A DNA stretch of 64,000 nucleotides from JBEVJK01 sp963791325 (GTDB lineage Bacteria; Pseudomonadota; Alphaproteobacteria; Rhizobiales; Rhizobiaceae): positions 248,001-312,000 of the forward strand of contig CAWBRU010000003.1 of NCBI GenBank assembly GCA_963791325.1. The letters run 5' to 3'. Position 1 is the first letter of the stretch, and each line of letters opens with the position of its first letter. The notes below the pieces were generated by a model that saw only the letters and a program-made list of their open reading frames with translations, was not told where the DNA came from and did no database searches. Position numbers and translations under genes: made by a program. Positions 8,818 to 18,914 of the stretch are shown one piece after another.

Positions 8818-9009
8818 GTGAGCAAAAAACTCGTCAAAGGCGAACGGATCAGTGTCGAAGGTACCGTTCACAGCGTCAATGCCAAGATGCGCGAGGTGAC
8901 GATCCGGATCGATGGCTGTTGGGTCCCCATCACTGTTCATGCCTTTCGCATCAAGCGCGTGGGCAAGTTGGCTGACGAACAGGAAGCGTCGTCCGTCGGG
9001 AAAGATTAG
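8818..9009 (+). CDS. Small basic protein, function unknown
   Basis: The 63-residue product starts at GTG (8818). It reads as a small beta-barrel: ISVEGTVHSVN, EVTIRIDGCWVPITVHAFRIKRV. The alternating hydrophobic pattern and basic charge are reminiscent of short OB- or SH3-like nucleic acid binders, but I cannot name a family. The ribosome binding site is weak (GGACAGG). Confidence 0.5.
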   Translation: MSKKLVKGERISVEGTVHSVNAKMREVTIRIDGCWVPITVHAFRIKRVGKLADEQEASSVGKD

Positions 9010-9150
9010 AGCAAGGCAAGTCGAATAAATGAGATGGCCCAGACCGAGGAAGGCGCAACGGAACTCCGCGGGCTGGCAACGAACATGTCAGGTTAGGTCC
9101 TTGTTCAGGGTTGTCGCCTTGGTTGTCTGAAAGACGCCAAAAAACCCTCT

Positions 9151-9359
9151 ATGCCTCACACGAAGGTCACCGCAGATCAATTCGAATGGAAAGCTGGTGT
9201 TCTCTTTCATGAGCTGAGCGGTGCGCGGTTCAGAAGCGTATCGGATTTCGTGAACTGGAAACGAGCCGGCGATGTTTCGCCGAAGGCGATTACTTCGACC
9301 GCGATGAGATCTGGCGTGTAGCAAGTGAGCTGATCACCAAGGCCCAGGCTACCTATTGA
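9151..9359 (+). pseudogene. Frameshifted small rhizobial gene
   Basis: From the ATG at 9151 the frame reads MPHTKVTADQFEWKAG and continues to NWKRAGDVSP. The continuation, EGDYFDRDEIWRVASELI up to a TGA at 9359, is in another frame, the switch falling near 9275-9290. Joined, it matches a small protein pattern I know from rhizobia (WGRAGDVLPxGDDYDRDE...AxELL). It has no named function. A real mutation or an indel error in the assembly would look the same. Confidence 0.55.
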
Positions 9360-9667
9360 TGATTGGCCGTCTTGGCTCTGCCCGACTGGTGGATGTTCGT
9401 CGAGGGATTTGAAACTGGACCACGTTGTCTAGCCACTCCCCGGCCAGCGACAGGGTAGCTCTGAAAATCGCACTGCCCGCTTCATTGCGCACCGTGACAG
9501 TGAAACTGACGTTCCGGTCGCCCTCGAGCATCGGGCGAGATCTCGGGCAAGGCATCTAGCGCTGCGAGGCGGACAGCCACGTGGTCGGGCAGATCAACTG
9601 TTTCAGCATCGGCTATCAGTTCGTCGCCGTCTTGAAGGTCGACATAGCAGCGCGGCACCGATCGCAT
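9349..9667 (-). pseudogene. Frameshifted DUF6894-like small protein gene
   Basis: From the ATG at 9667 the minus strand reads MRSVPRCYVDLQDGDELIAD and on to AALDALPEI. The second half, LEGDRNVSFTVTVRNEAG and IFRATLSLAGEW, lies in a different frame. The switch is near 9530-9540. Together they make the usual DUF6894 layout (PRYYFDLxDG...EVRDEAGxPLxxATLxL), a family abundant in rhizobia with no known role. Its 3' end meets that of the broken gene on the other strand. Confidence 0.65.
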
Positions 9668-10443
9668 CCTCGAGAATCTTCCGTAAGGCTCCTGCGTCGG
9701 CCATTCGTAGCGCAATTCCAAACGATGCTCATTCACTGGGTAAATAGATGACGGGGCAGCCGAGTCTTGCGGCCGCTCTATCGGGATGGATGGCCGAATT
9801 TCCCACGGCCTAAGGCGGTCGCGTGGCGCGGTTTTTACCTTGGAGCAGCTTCGGCCAGATCGTCATTTACGACGTGGCCGCTTCTTAACGTTGGCCGCTG
9901 AGCACGAAGATCGAGCTACGCACACGCCACGCGTCTGAAGCCAGGGGTTGAAGCATCGATCTGATCAGCATCCCAGCCTGCCTAGAATGCCCAAAGATAA
10001 AGCGCGCTCATGGTGCTCGCCGCGATCAGCATGATGGCGACAGTGCCCAGACAAAGCCCCGGTTAGCGGGGCGGCCGCCTCTCCGGTCGTTGCGGGTTGA
10101 CTGACATCTCAAACCTTGCCCGGAGGAAGATCCGATCGCGACCGAACTGTTGACCAGTCGCTGGGTTCCTTTTGTGTCTACGCGCCAGAGCGCCATTCAG
10201 ACCTGCGAAAGCCCCTCGAGCTGAACCGCCGTGGCGGCCATGCCCCCACCTCCGCTGGGCTTGGCGCTCGAAATCTGGAGGGTTCGCGTCGTGGGAGCAA
10301 CTCCGGGCTATGGCGGCCTCGGGTCACGGGCGTGGATTCGGTGCGAATAGCATCGCGACGCTTGCCCCAGATGCCAGCAACAGTCGTTTACAATCCTGGA
10401 GAGTTGGAAGAGTGTGGGACCCAGAACCGGACCGGAGACTGCG
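9668..10443. other. Gap with only a decayed micro-gene
   Basis: Apart from the minus-strand remnant at 9982-10107, listed separately, nothing here has coding character. Open frames at 10116-10502 are shadowed by one another and arginine/proline rich. Confidence 0.5.
9982..10107 (-). pseudogene. Single-TM micro-protein interrupted by a TAA
   Basis: From the ATG at 10107 the frame reads MSVNPQRPERRPPR, then TAA at 10063-10065, then continues in the same frame PGLCLGTVAIMLIAAS and TMSALYLWAF to a TAG at 9982. A short basic head followed by one membrane helix is a common rhizobial micro-protein layout. Without the TAA it would be a 41-residue inner-membrane peptide. It is judged decayed; chance cannot be ruled out at this length. 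Confidence 0.4.
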
Positions 10444-10686
10444 ATGTGGCTGCTTGTGATCACTTTCCTTTTCTACGGCGATCCTTCCACGGGCCATTTT
10501 AACTCGACCGTGACCAGTATTGAATTTACTAGCCAACAGCGATGCGACGATGGTCGCAAAGCTTTTCTTACCGAGCTAACACCTATTCGAGACAAGTTGA
10601 ATCAGGCAATCACGGACGGGCTGGAGGTAGGCCAGCTTAAAGGATCGAATGGCATAGTAATTTCTGCTCTGTGCGTGCAAAAGTGA
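10444..10686 (+). CDS. Small exported protein, function unknown
   Basis: The 80-residue product starts with MWLLVITFLFYGD, which resembles a short signal or membrane anchor, followed by TSIEFTSQQRCDDGRKAFLTEL and a C-terminal VISALCVQK. The two cysteines (C39 and C77) may form a disulfide. Short exported proteins of this layout are common in Alphaproteobacteria. GGAG at 10433-10436 supports the ATG at 10444. No name can be given. Confidence 0.55.
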   Translation: MWLLVITFLFYGDPSTGHFNSTVTSIEFTSQQRCDDGRKAFLTELTPIRDKLNQAITDGLEVGQLKGSNGIVISALCVQK

Positions 10687-11343
10687 AATTGGCAGCTGAA
10701 CTCCAATCAATAAGGAACTTATCAATGATGAAAGGCTACGAACTCGCCAATTTGCCGCAAGGCGATATTGGCTCGTTCTCAATAACTGGATAGTTTAGAT
10801 TAACGGACCAGCAAGCAAAAAGCAGTTGCCCGACCTCGACGTGGCCCACCGCTGGTATTGGGACATCGCTCGCGCCCTACTGGATGCGAGGGCTGACGTA
10901 CAAGCGGCTGCAACGTCCTTCACCGGTTCAGCGTTTCCTCGGATCGCCGACCCATTTAAGCCGTTGTTTTTCCGCAATTCCGGACGAAGAACCGGTTTCC
11001 ACTCCTCCTGGAATTGCTCTGGCCCACCGCCCGAGTCCCAGCCGAGTGGCGAACAGCGGTTGCAGCAGTGTGGCGAACATGCACGCAGCTGGGTTCCTCA
11101 CTGTCCGTCCCCTCATACCACGCCCAGACCCTCAGGTCGCCTCACTTATCATATCGCGGCGGCCGCGGGCGGCAGCAAAGCTCCGGCTGAACCCGGCAAA
11201 AGCTGCGTGAAGCTGCTCATCCCTTCGGATGGCCGGCCACGGCTGTTTGCTGCGATGTGTTCTGAAGCTCTCACGGGAGCGCTGGTTGCAGGCAGAGCCC
11301 GACCGAAATCGAGTTTTGCTGTTTTCCGCCGGGAAAATCTCAG
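10687..11343. other. Gap without a supported gene
   Basis: A plus-strand frame of 187 codons (10826-11389) runs into the end of the radical SAM gene and is rich in Ser, Pro and Arg with no start site; I consider it spurious. The stretch after 10690 is AT-richer and unassigned. Confidence 0.45.
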
Positions 11344-13125
11344 TCAATGTGCCCGAACCGAGGCTGTGAGAAGGGCAACCTTCTTCTGATGAGCTATCGC
11401 AGAGCGCGCGCCGGCGGTTTCGGTCAGCAGATCGAGCTTCTCCAGCTCATCGTCACCGACCGGCGACAAGGCCTGGTCGAGATAGTCCTTGGCCCCGGCT
11501 TCCCGCCGAATTGCCCGCGCCGCAAGCGTCAGCTTGACGATCTGCCTGGCAATCATCGCGTTGTTGCGAACCGTCCGCCAAGCAAGGCGCGGCCAGAAGA
11601 CCAGAGGGCTCTCCCGCGGCAAGCCCGGCCGCCGTTCACTGGGCCTCACGAGCCTCAGAATGCCGGTCTGCAATGGATGCATGTTCTCAATCGGAACCGA
11701 AGTGCCGAACGTTACCATCAACTTGACAAGGCTGTGCAGCGGCACCCCCGTCGCGACTGCGCGACGCAGCAAGGTCGTCATGTGATTGGGGGTGTAGTAG
11801 AGCGACCACGCCTCGCGGTAGATGCCTTCCCATTCGGCTTTGCTCATCGTCGGGTGAGACGTGCAGACATGCTCCACGTCGTAGACATTGAGGTCCGGAT
11901 CCATCTCGCGGCCTGCTTTCCAGAGCCTTTGGTGATCTTCCGATCCGGGTAGCGGGGTCAGGCAGAAAAACTCGACGATATCGAGCGGCAGCTCGCGTTG
12001 GATGATTTCGATGTCACGTCGAATGGTTCGCGGGGTATCGGCGGGAAAACCAAGGATATATCCGGCAATGGTAATGATGCCTTCGAGCTTCCACGCGAGC
12101 AACATGCTGCGATATTCGGTGATCCGGTTCTGCCGCTTCTTGGCCGCAGCCAGATTGTCAGGGTTGATGTTCTCGAGGCCGATAAAAACGCGGGTTACAC
12201 CCGCGCGTTTGGCCTTCTTGATGAAATTCTCGATGCGATGACAAAGCGCGTCGACCTGGATCATCAGGGCGATGGGGATACCTTCATTTTCCCGCAATTC
12301 GATCAGCCGATCGAAGATCGCCTCCCAGTGCTTGTTCCGCGCGAAATTGTCATCGGTGACGAAGAATTTGTGAATGCCCTGCGACCAGTTGAGACGAACA
12401 AGCTGCTCGATATCATCGGCCGAGCGATAACGAGACTTTCGCCCTTGCACGTTGATGATCGTGCAGAATGAGCATTGATAGGGGCAGCCGCGGCCGGCAT
12501 CGAAGCTGCTGCTGGTGCCAAGCGTGTGCTTGACGTAAGGCTTCGGTAGAAAAGGGATTGGCGAACCGTCGATGTCCGGAAGGTCGTTGCCGAAATCATA
12601 GAGCGGCTGCAACCTGCCCTCCGCGGCGTCACGCAGGACAATATCAAGACGGCCTTCTGCCTCTCCGGCGAACATCGAGATTCCCAGCTCAAGACATCGA
12701 TCGAGCTCGACCGCACCGCCATCCAGCATTGAGAGGCAACCTGAAATGTGGAAGCCGCCCATCGCCACCTGAATCCCCGCCTCGCGGAAACGGCGGGCAA
12801 TGTCCAAAGCGCGCGGATATTGGTTGGACTGAACACCGACAAGTCCGACCAGGCCGAAACCCCCGCCGGCCCGCAGCTGAGCCAGCAGCCGGGGTATATC
12901 GACGTGCGAGTTGGTCTCATCGATGGCGACCACGTCGATCGTGACGTCACTGCCGAGCACTTGCCGCTCGGCGCAATCGGCCGCAATGCCGTAAAGAGCA
13001 GCCAGCGAGTTGGACGGGATCATCGCCCGCCACCAGCGAATAACGTAGCCTTCGTCGTCATAATGCGACGGCTTGATCAGTATCAGCAGGAACCGTCGGT
13101 TCCCGTCTTTGTGATGGTCGGCCAA
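11344..13125 (-). CDS. B12-binding-domain radical SAM protein
   Basis: This 593-residue enzyme has an N-terminal B12-binding-like Rossmann domain (about 10-165) and a radical SAM TIM barrel with the cluster motif CPYQCSFC (Cys214, Cys218, Cys221). Features of the family follow: FVTDDNFARNKHW, VFIGLENINPD, GYILGFPADTP. It would use SAM and probably cobalamin for a radical methylation or rearrangement. The N-terminal domain lacks an evident DxHxxG base-off motif, so cobalamin binding is uncertain. The substrate is unknown. It stands alone, so neighbours give no clue. A methyltransferase of lipid or hopanoid type is one possibility only. Confidence 0.85.
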   Translation of the reverse strand: MADHHKDGNRRFLLILIKPSHYDDEGYVIRWWRAMIPSNSLAALYGIAADCAERQVLGSDVTIDVVAIDETNSHVDIPRLLAQLRAGGGFGLVGLVGVQSNQYPRALDIARRFREAGIQVAMGGFHISGCLSMLDGGAVELDRCLELGISMFAGEAEGRLDIVLRDAAEGRLQPLYDFGNDLPDIDGSPIPFLPKPYVKHTLGTSSSFDAGRGCPYQCSFCTIINVQGRKSRYRSADDIEQLVRLNWSQGIHKFFVTDDNFARNKHWEAIFDRLIELRENEGIPIALMIQVDALCHRIENFIKKAKRAGVTRVFIGLENINPDNLAAAKKRQNRITEYRSMLLAWKLEGIITIAGYILGFPADTPRTIRRDIEIIQRELPLDIVEFFCLTPLPGSEDHQRLWKAGREMDPDLNVYDVEHVCTSHPTMSKAEWEGIYREAWSLYYTPNHMTTLLRRAVATGVPLHSLVKLMVTFGTSVPIENMHPLQTGILRLVRPSERRPGLPRESPLVFWPRLAWRTVRNNAMIARQIVKLTLAARAIRREAGAKDYLDQALSPVGDDELEKLDLLTETAGARSAIAHQKKVALLTASVRAH

Positions 13126-13485
13126 GGCGAAGCTTTCGCTTGAGGGGGCCGATCATTGTGCCGGCGGCAGGAATGCATACATCAAACAGGGCCGTTTGTC
13201 TCGCAGTTGTTGTCCCCGGACCGTTCCCAATGATGGCCGGCTGCCTTTATTGGACCGCATTTCGAGCTTAAAGGTGGCCATCGTTCGTTTGGCCAAGCTT
13301 GGCTTCTCGCGGTGTCAGAGACTTCGGCCCGCCACTCTCCCAGATCGACGGTAAGGACCAACCGGAACAGGCTGCGGCACGCGCCAATGCTGAGAATTGC
13401 AGCGCGCCTCCTTGTGGTTTCACGCGGATATTGGCCGCGACGGAGCCTGCGAGTTTCTCAGTCTTGTCGTCGTGAGACCGTGCAC
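13126..13485. other. Gap between divergent genes
   Basis: This should contain the promoters of the radical SAM gene (leftward) and the small gene at 13486 (rightward). A long upstream extension of the latter frame is open but arginine-rich and without start-site support. Confidence 0.45.
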
Positions 13486-13788
13486 ATGACCACCCGTACC
13501 CGAAGGTTCGCGGCACACTTTCCAACCCCTTTTACATTGAGGCACGTCGACGGGCTCGTCCCTGTAGGGACATACGCACTCGATCAGTTCGAGGAGTTGA
13601 TCACCGACGGGGCCGCCTTGGCTTACCGTGTCACGGGGCTGTTCCTGTATGTCGTCATGTTCTCTCAAGGGCATTGGAAAATCGAGCATGTCCAGGTTAA
13701 CGCGGCGGAGATCGAGGCCGCTATCTTAGAGGAATTGCATAAGGCCGGCGGCTTCAGCACCGGAAAAATGAAAGACTTCGATACCTGA
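13486..13788 (+). CDS. Small protein of a family present twice in this window (PxGxY/EE type)
   Basis: The 100-residue product reads FPTPFTLRHVDGLVPVGTYA then QFEELITDGAALAYRVTGLF. The layout F.L...DG..P.GTY....EEL......AYR resembles the protein at 16248-16511, which has PFYLPGLDKTQPPGDY then DEEPIEAGSHLAWRR. I have seen such proteins repeatedly in rhizobia, typically as orphans in accessory DNA. There is no signal peptide. ATG 13486 was chosen over distant upstream starts because conservation with the paralogue begins shortly after it. Confidence 0.65.
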   Translation: MTTRTRRFAAHFPTPFTLRHVDGLVPVGTYALDQFEELITDGAALAYRVTGLFLYVVMFSQGHWKIEHVQVNAAEIEAAILEELHKAGGFSTGKMKDFDT

Positions 13789-14286
13789 GAATGGCTTTGC
13801 TTCTGCTTAGCTAGCCTTCTGAACCACTTTTGAGCTGTTGGAAACTCAAAGGACCTCGATCGGAGGGCTGCAGACCGGCCGGTTTCACTGCCATGTGGAA
13901 GCCCGGCCTATCGCACATACGCCAGGGCTTGATGCCCGGAACAATAGCGAACCTTCGGATCCGCACCGCGTCCGCAAAACAACTGACCGCCTACCACCGA
14001 AGCATCTGCCTGTACAGGCCAACGACAAACGCCGGCTTGGCAGTCGAGAAGCAGCAGCAGGCGCGGCTTTCCCTGGAGTTGCGGGCTCGATGTTTTGCGT
14101 GATCTATAGGACATTGTGCTTGCCTTTATGTTTGCGGCGATACCCGCTCGGGTGCACGCCATCTTCTATGTCATTCGGCCGCTATTCGTGTCCGGTTCGG
14201 TCAATCGGGCCGGCCCATGGGCCAACGAAGCGTCAGCTAGCCCTTTTCATCGCAGGTCGCACCTCGACTTCTCAGTTGCGAAGATC
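13789..14286. other. Gap without a supported gene
   Basis: Only overlapping low-quality frames are present. Nothing recognisable as RNA, repeat or mobile element was seen. Confidence 0.45.
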
Positions 14287-14991
14287 ATGGAGGTGTCGCC
14301 CGTCTCCCAATCCGAGTTCGTGCGCGACAAGTTCGCCAAGCAGATCAAAAAGTTTGACTCCCTCGTCGAGACCTGGAGTTGCTTGGTCTACCTCGGGGCA
14401 GGAAAGGCCAACCAGTCTGTCGATGACGCTTTGACCGAGAGCGGACACATCGTGGCCTGCTGAGCGGTTGGACACCCGAATGAGCAGTGCAGCGCCAAGT
14501 ACGCCCTGCAGTTCGCCCCGATGATCTGGAGTGAGTTGGAAGCCGACCCAGGCCCTGTGCGCGCCTTGGCCGATTTGGAGCGCTTCTCGCAAGAGGACCT
14601 GGGCAAGCGGCAGCTGCCCGACGGGAAGTCTTGGCTCGCGCTTGATCTCGACCTGCGCACCCGTCTTGCCGACGACGACCGCTCCCCACTGCAGGTCTTT
14701 CACCTTGTTGTAGGGGACATCGGCTTTCAGGCACTCCGGAAAGTCTTGCAAGGCTCTGGCTCCAGCCAAATCGTAGAGATCGCGGCCGTTCGCCTCCCAC
14801 GCGACAACGACCATAGCCCTATCTTCGTGGACGGAAGCAACATGGATTTCGAGCGACCTGTCGCCGTTTCCAACCCAGCGAGCCGACGGAAGGACAACCC
14901 CGATCGAACGATCGTGATGATCCTCGCCGGCAGGCTCACCCTGACGACGACGGGGACGGCGCGGGGCCACGGCTACTCCGATGGTGCTTGA
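14287..14991 (+). pseudogene. Unknown protein gene interrupted by one in-frame TGA
   Basis: One frame runs from ATG 14287 (MEVSPVSQSEFVRDKFAKQI) to a TGA at 14461-14463, then stays open in the same frame to 14991. The second part includes MIWSELEADPGPVRALADLE and IVEIAAVRLPRDNDHSPIF. Third codon positions are clearly GC-rich in this frame on both sides of the TGA, which argues that both halves were one coding region of about 234 codons. A long open frame on the opposite strand is explained as its shadow. The family is not recognised. Confidence 0.5.
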
Positions 14992-15589
14992 CGGTTTCTT
15001 AGACCACGCCGGATGGGATGGGGTCAATCCGATCAAGCCTATTACTTCTTTCCGATCTCTCCCGGACGTGACATCGGGCGGCACGCGCGCTGACGACACG
15101 CCGATCCCGGCCAAGCCTTCGACCGAGCCTCTGATCGCAGCACCAACCGTTCACCCGCGAGCGCGTGCTTTTCTGCGGATCGCACTCGACGCGGCGCGAA
15201 TTGGGACTATCTTATTGATAGCAGCGCTGCCTGCAGGACTGTCTCTTCCGCTGCAGTTCCCTCTTCTCTTAACCTCGCAGTTCTGGAGAATCGTGTTGGT
15301 CAAGATCGGAATGCCGGCCTTCCTGAGGGTTCGAAGCGCCCAAGGTGACGTTGGCTTCGTTGCTGCGCGGGCAGTCATGCAGTCGCCTTCCCTCCAGCGT
15401 CGGTTGGTCGACCGGAACCGATTTCGATCGCTCGTCGATCAGTCCGGCACCGAAGTTCCCGCATTCTTCGAGACGAAAATAGTTCGTCACAGAAGATAAG
15501 GGCCCAGTCTCAGATCCGTCTTGGAACGCGTACCTCGATCTGAACGCGGACCCATCGTTCGGCTTTTGGGAATGAAGATGACGGGCGGG
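14992..15589. other. Gap without a confident gene
   Basis: A 172-codon plus-strand frame (14981-15499) overlaps the end of the interrupted gene but has mixed third-position composition and no recognisable domain, so I do not call it. Confidence 0.4.
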
Positions 15590-15874
15590 CTACTCTGTTC
15601 CGGGGTCGACCAGCGCGGCGCGGGCGATACGCCTCGCCCAAAGAGGATCAAGGATCATCTCTGCATCGTCCAGATACGCGATTGTCAGAAGGGCAGCCTT
15701 AAGCCGCTCCGGCCGGGACGCTGGTCGAAAATGGTCATCGCCTCGGCTCTTCCGTTGCTCCGCCAGCTTTAAGAGTGAAACGTCGTCCATTGGCCCGGCG
15801 TCCGGCAAACTCATCCAGCCGAACGGTGTTAGGATTTCAGGGCTGACATAGACCGAGCGGCGCGGAAGCGGCAT
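15590..15874 (-). CDS. Hypothetical protein
   Basis: The 94-residue frame starts at ATG 15874 with GAGAG just upstream. It is a soluble, charged, helix-rich sequence (SLLKLAEQRKSRGDDHF, RLKAALLTIAYLDDAEMIL). The composition is protein-like and the codon bias fits, but I do not recognise the family. Confidence 0.5.
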   Translation of the reverse strand: MPLPRRSVYVSPEILTPFGWMSLPDAGPMDDVSLLKLAEQRKSRGDDHFRPASRPERLKAALLTIAYLDDAEMILDPLWARRIARAALVDPGTE

Positions 15875-15924
15875 GTCTCTCTATAACCCTTGATGAACTC
15901 GAGCCGTCGATCGAGGGGTTAAGG

Positions 15925-16251
15925 TCAAGAAGAGCCGCCCGGGGGAAAAACGCTATCGCGCAGGGTCGCCGCGCTTGCTTGATGTGTTACGTCGATCGCC
16001 TCGAGGTTGTCCTCGGTGGTCACCCGTTCTTGGCCGGCGCTATCGCCATTCTGATCGTCGGCGATGCGGTACTGAAAGACATTGTTGCCGGTGACCGGCA
16101 AGACCTTGCTCACCCGGTAGACATTGCCGGTCCTGGCCGACATTCCGGGTCGCACGATCAGCCGTACTGCCTGGCCGACCTCGAAGCGAGGGGCCAAGGG
16201 CGTGTGACGGATCCGGGGAAAGTCCCTCGGCGTGGCTATAATTGCTTTCAT
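15925..16251 (-). CDS. Small SH3-like rhizobial protein, second gene of a two-gene unit
   Basis: The 108-residue product reads FEVGQAVRLIVRPGMSARTG then YRVSKVLPVTGNNVFQYRI, a layout of short strands (GD/GQ-V-R-L ... YRV ... YRIxxxxE) common in rhizobial proteins of unknown function. Its ATG overlaps the stop of the upstream gene as ATGA (16248-16251), so the two are co-translated. This settles the start in favour of 16251 rather than the longer open frame. Confidence 0.65.
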   Translation of the reverse strand: MKAIIATPRDFPRIRHTPLAPRFEVGQAVRLIVRPGMSARTGNVYRVSKVLPVTGNNVFQYRIADDQNGDSAGQERVTTEDNLEAIDVTHQASAATLRDSVFPPGGSS

Positions 16252-16511
16252 ATCTGTTTCTGGTCCTTGGCCAGCGCAGCCTGCAGCGAGGATGGATTGA
16301 TCGGCACCATCTGCCGGATGGAACTTATGGTGGAGATTGCCGGCAAATACATGAAGGTCGCTACCCGGCGCCAAGCCAGATGCGAGCCGGCTTCAATCGG
16401 TTCCTCGTCAAAGCTGATAAGGTAGTCCCCCGGCGGTTGTGTCTTGTCGAGGCCGGGCAGGTAAAAGGGTAAGGTAAACCGAACGACTTCCTCAGTGCTG
16501 CGGCCATCCAT
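16248..16511 (-). CDS. Small protein, paralogue of the one at 13486 (PxGxY/EE type)
   Basis: The 87-residue product contains RFTLPFYLPGLDKTQPPGDY, FDEEPIEAG and RVATFMYLP, the pattern shared with the protein at 13486-13788. GAGGAGAG is placed upstream of the ATG at 16511. It is the first gene of a two-gene unit with the SH3-like protein. The family has no named function that I know. Confidence 0.7.
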   Translation of the reverse strand: MDGRSTEEVVRFTLPFYLPGLDKTQPPGDYLISFDEEPIEAGSHLAWRRVATFMYLPAISTISSIRQMVPINPSSLQAALAKDQKQI

Positions 16512-16868
16512 CTTCAGCTCTCCTCGAACGGTTCGGGATCGTTCCAATGCCTTGGAACGAGCAACATAGAAGCTCGCCTCGGCTCAACAACGAGAACATG
16601 CGCTTACTCAGGTGTCGAGAATTTGAGATGTAAGGCGGGTCGAGTCTCTGACACCGCGAAGCCAAATAAGGCAAATCGTCGAACGTTCCTAACGTAGAGC
16701 TCAAGAGGGGCCCCGACAAGGGCGCTCCAAACTTTATAGCTTAGCTGTCTGGCCAACAAGGGAAAATACGTTGCGACTTGCGATTGGGACCGGCAACTTT
16801 TCCCGGTGGCGTCTCGACGGCGGTCCTGGGGTTGATGACGCGATTTAGGCGATAAGCGGAATTATTTT
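16512..16868. other. Gap upstream of the groE locus
   Basis: This leads into the CIRCE element. An AT-rich stretch (GGAATTATTTTTTGG) ends it. No gene is supported. Confidence 0.5.
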
Positions 16869-16895
16869 TTGGCACTCCTATCTTTCGAGTGCTAA
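16869..16895 (+). promoter_or_regulatory. CIRCE operator (HrcA binding site)
   Basis: TTGGCACTC, nine bases, GAGTGCTAA. The consensus is TTAGCACTC-N9-GAGTGCTAA, so one base differs in the left arm. HrcA represses groE operons in Alphaproteobacteria through this site. It lies 57 bases before the groES remnant and about 320 before groEL, so groEL should be heat-inducible here despite the loss of groES. Confidence 0.92.
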
Positions 16896-16951
16896 ACGGC
16901 GCATATTGAAGGCATGGCCGCCGAATGCGCCGGCCGTAGAAAAGACCTCCG

Positions 16952-17162
16952 ATGAAATTCCGGCCACTTCACGACCGCGTCGTTGTCCGACGCGCGGACG
17001 GCGATTCGAAATCCAAGGTTGGGATCAAATCCCTCGTCTAGGTTCACCTCGGTCCCGGACTGTTTGCCGGGCAGGATGAGATCGCCCGTCCTTATCATGA
17101 AGGAGGCGGACACCATGATGGTTGTGCAAAAAAGCGACCGAAAAACGGAAAAAGCCGCCTGA
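16952..17162 (+). pseudogene. groES: groES remnant with an internal inverted piece
   Basis: The start is intact: MKFRPLHDRVVVRRADGD from ATG 16952, followed by a stop at 17039-17041 after KSKVGIKSLV. The C-terminal end survives in another frame: LIMKEADTMMVV from 17091 to a TGA at 17160-17162, matching the GroES ending LIMKESDxMGVI. Between them the plus strand makes no sense, but the minus strand from 17089 to about 17033 reads TGDLILPGKQSGTEVNLDE, matching the GroES segment GDRxLFGKWSGTEVKIDG that belongs immediately before LIMKE. About 45 middle residues are missing. No functional co-chaperonin can come from this locus. Confidence 0.85.
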
Positions 17163-17211
17163 TCGGCAGATTTCCGTTCCCAAAAACTCAAGAGGAACTG
17201 GACTTCCCACG

Positions 17212-18846
<1,635 letters not shown>

Positions 18847-18868
18847 CAGCAGAGTCTGAACTCTGCTG
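18847..18868 (+). terminator. Hairpin directly after groEL
   Basis: CAGCAGAGT (18847-18855) and ACTCTGCTG (18860-18868) form a perfect nine-pair stem with a CTGA loop starting at the base after the stop codon. No T-tract follows, so it may be a processing or stability hairpin instead of a true terminator. Confidence 0.6.
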
Positions 18869-18914
18869 ACCATCACGGCGCAGCAGAAAGAAGCGAACAA
18901 CACGGAGCAGAACA

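Noticed and set aside
10826..11389. 187-codon plus-strand frame
   Set aside because: Ser/Pro/Arg-rich, no ribosome binding site, and runs into the 3' end of the radical SAM gene.
14461..14463. Selenocysteine codon
   Set aside because: No SECIS-like hairpin in the next 40 bases and no selenoprotein family resemblance; nonsense mutation is simpler.
14272..15114. 280-codon open frame on the minus strand
   Set aside because: It is the antisense of the plus-strand frame with GC-rich third positions; its own third positions fall on the plus-strand first positions, and the product has shadow-like composition.
14981..15499. 172-codon plus-strand frame
   Set aside because: Mixed third-position composition, no start site and no recognisable domain; only its overlap with the preceding frame spoke for it.
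16892..17191. 99-codon minus-strand frame at groES
   Set aside because: Not a gene; its GKQSGTEV segment is explained as an inverted fragment of groES.
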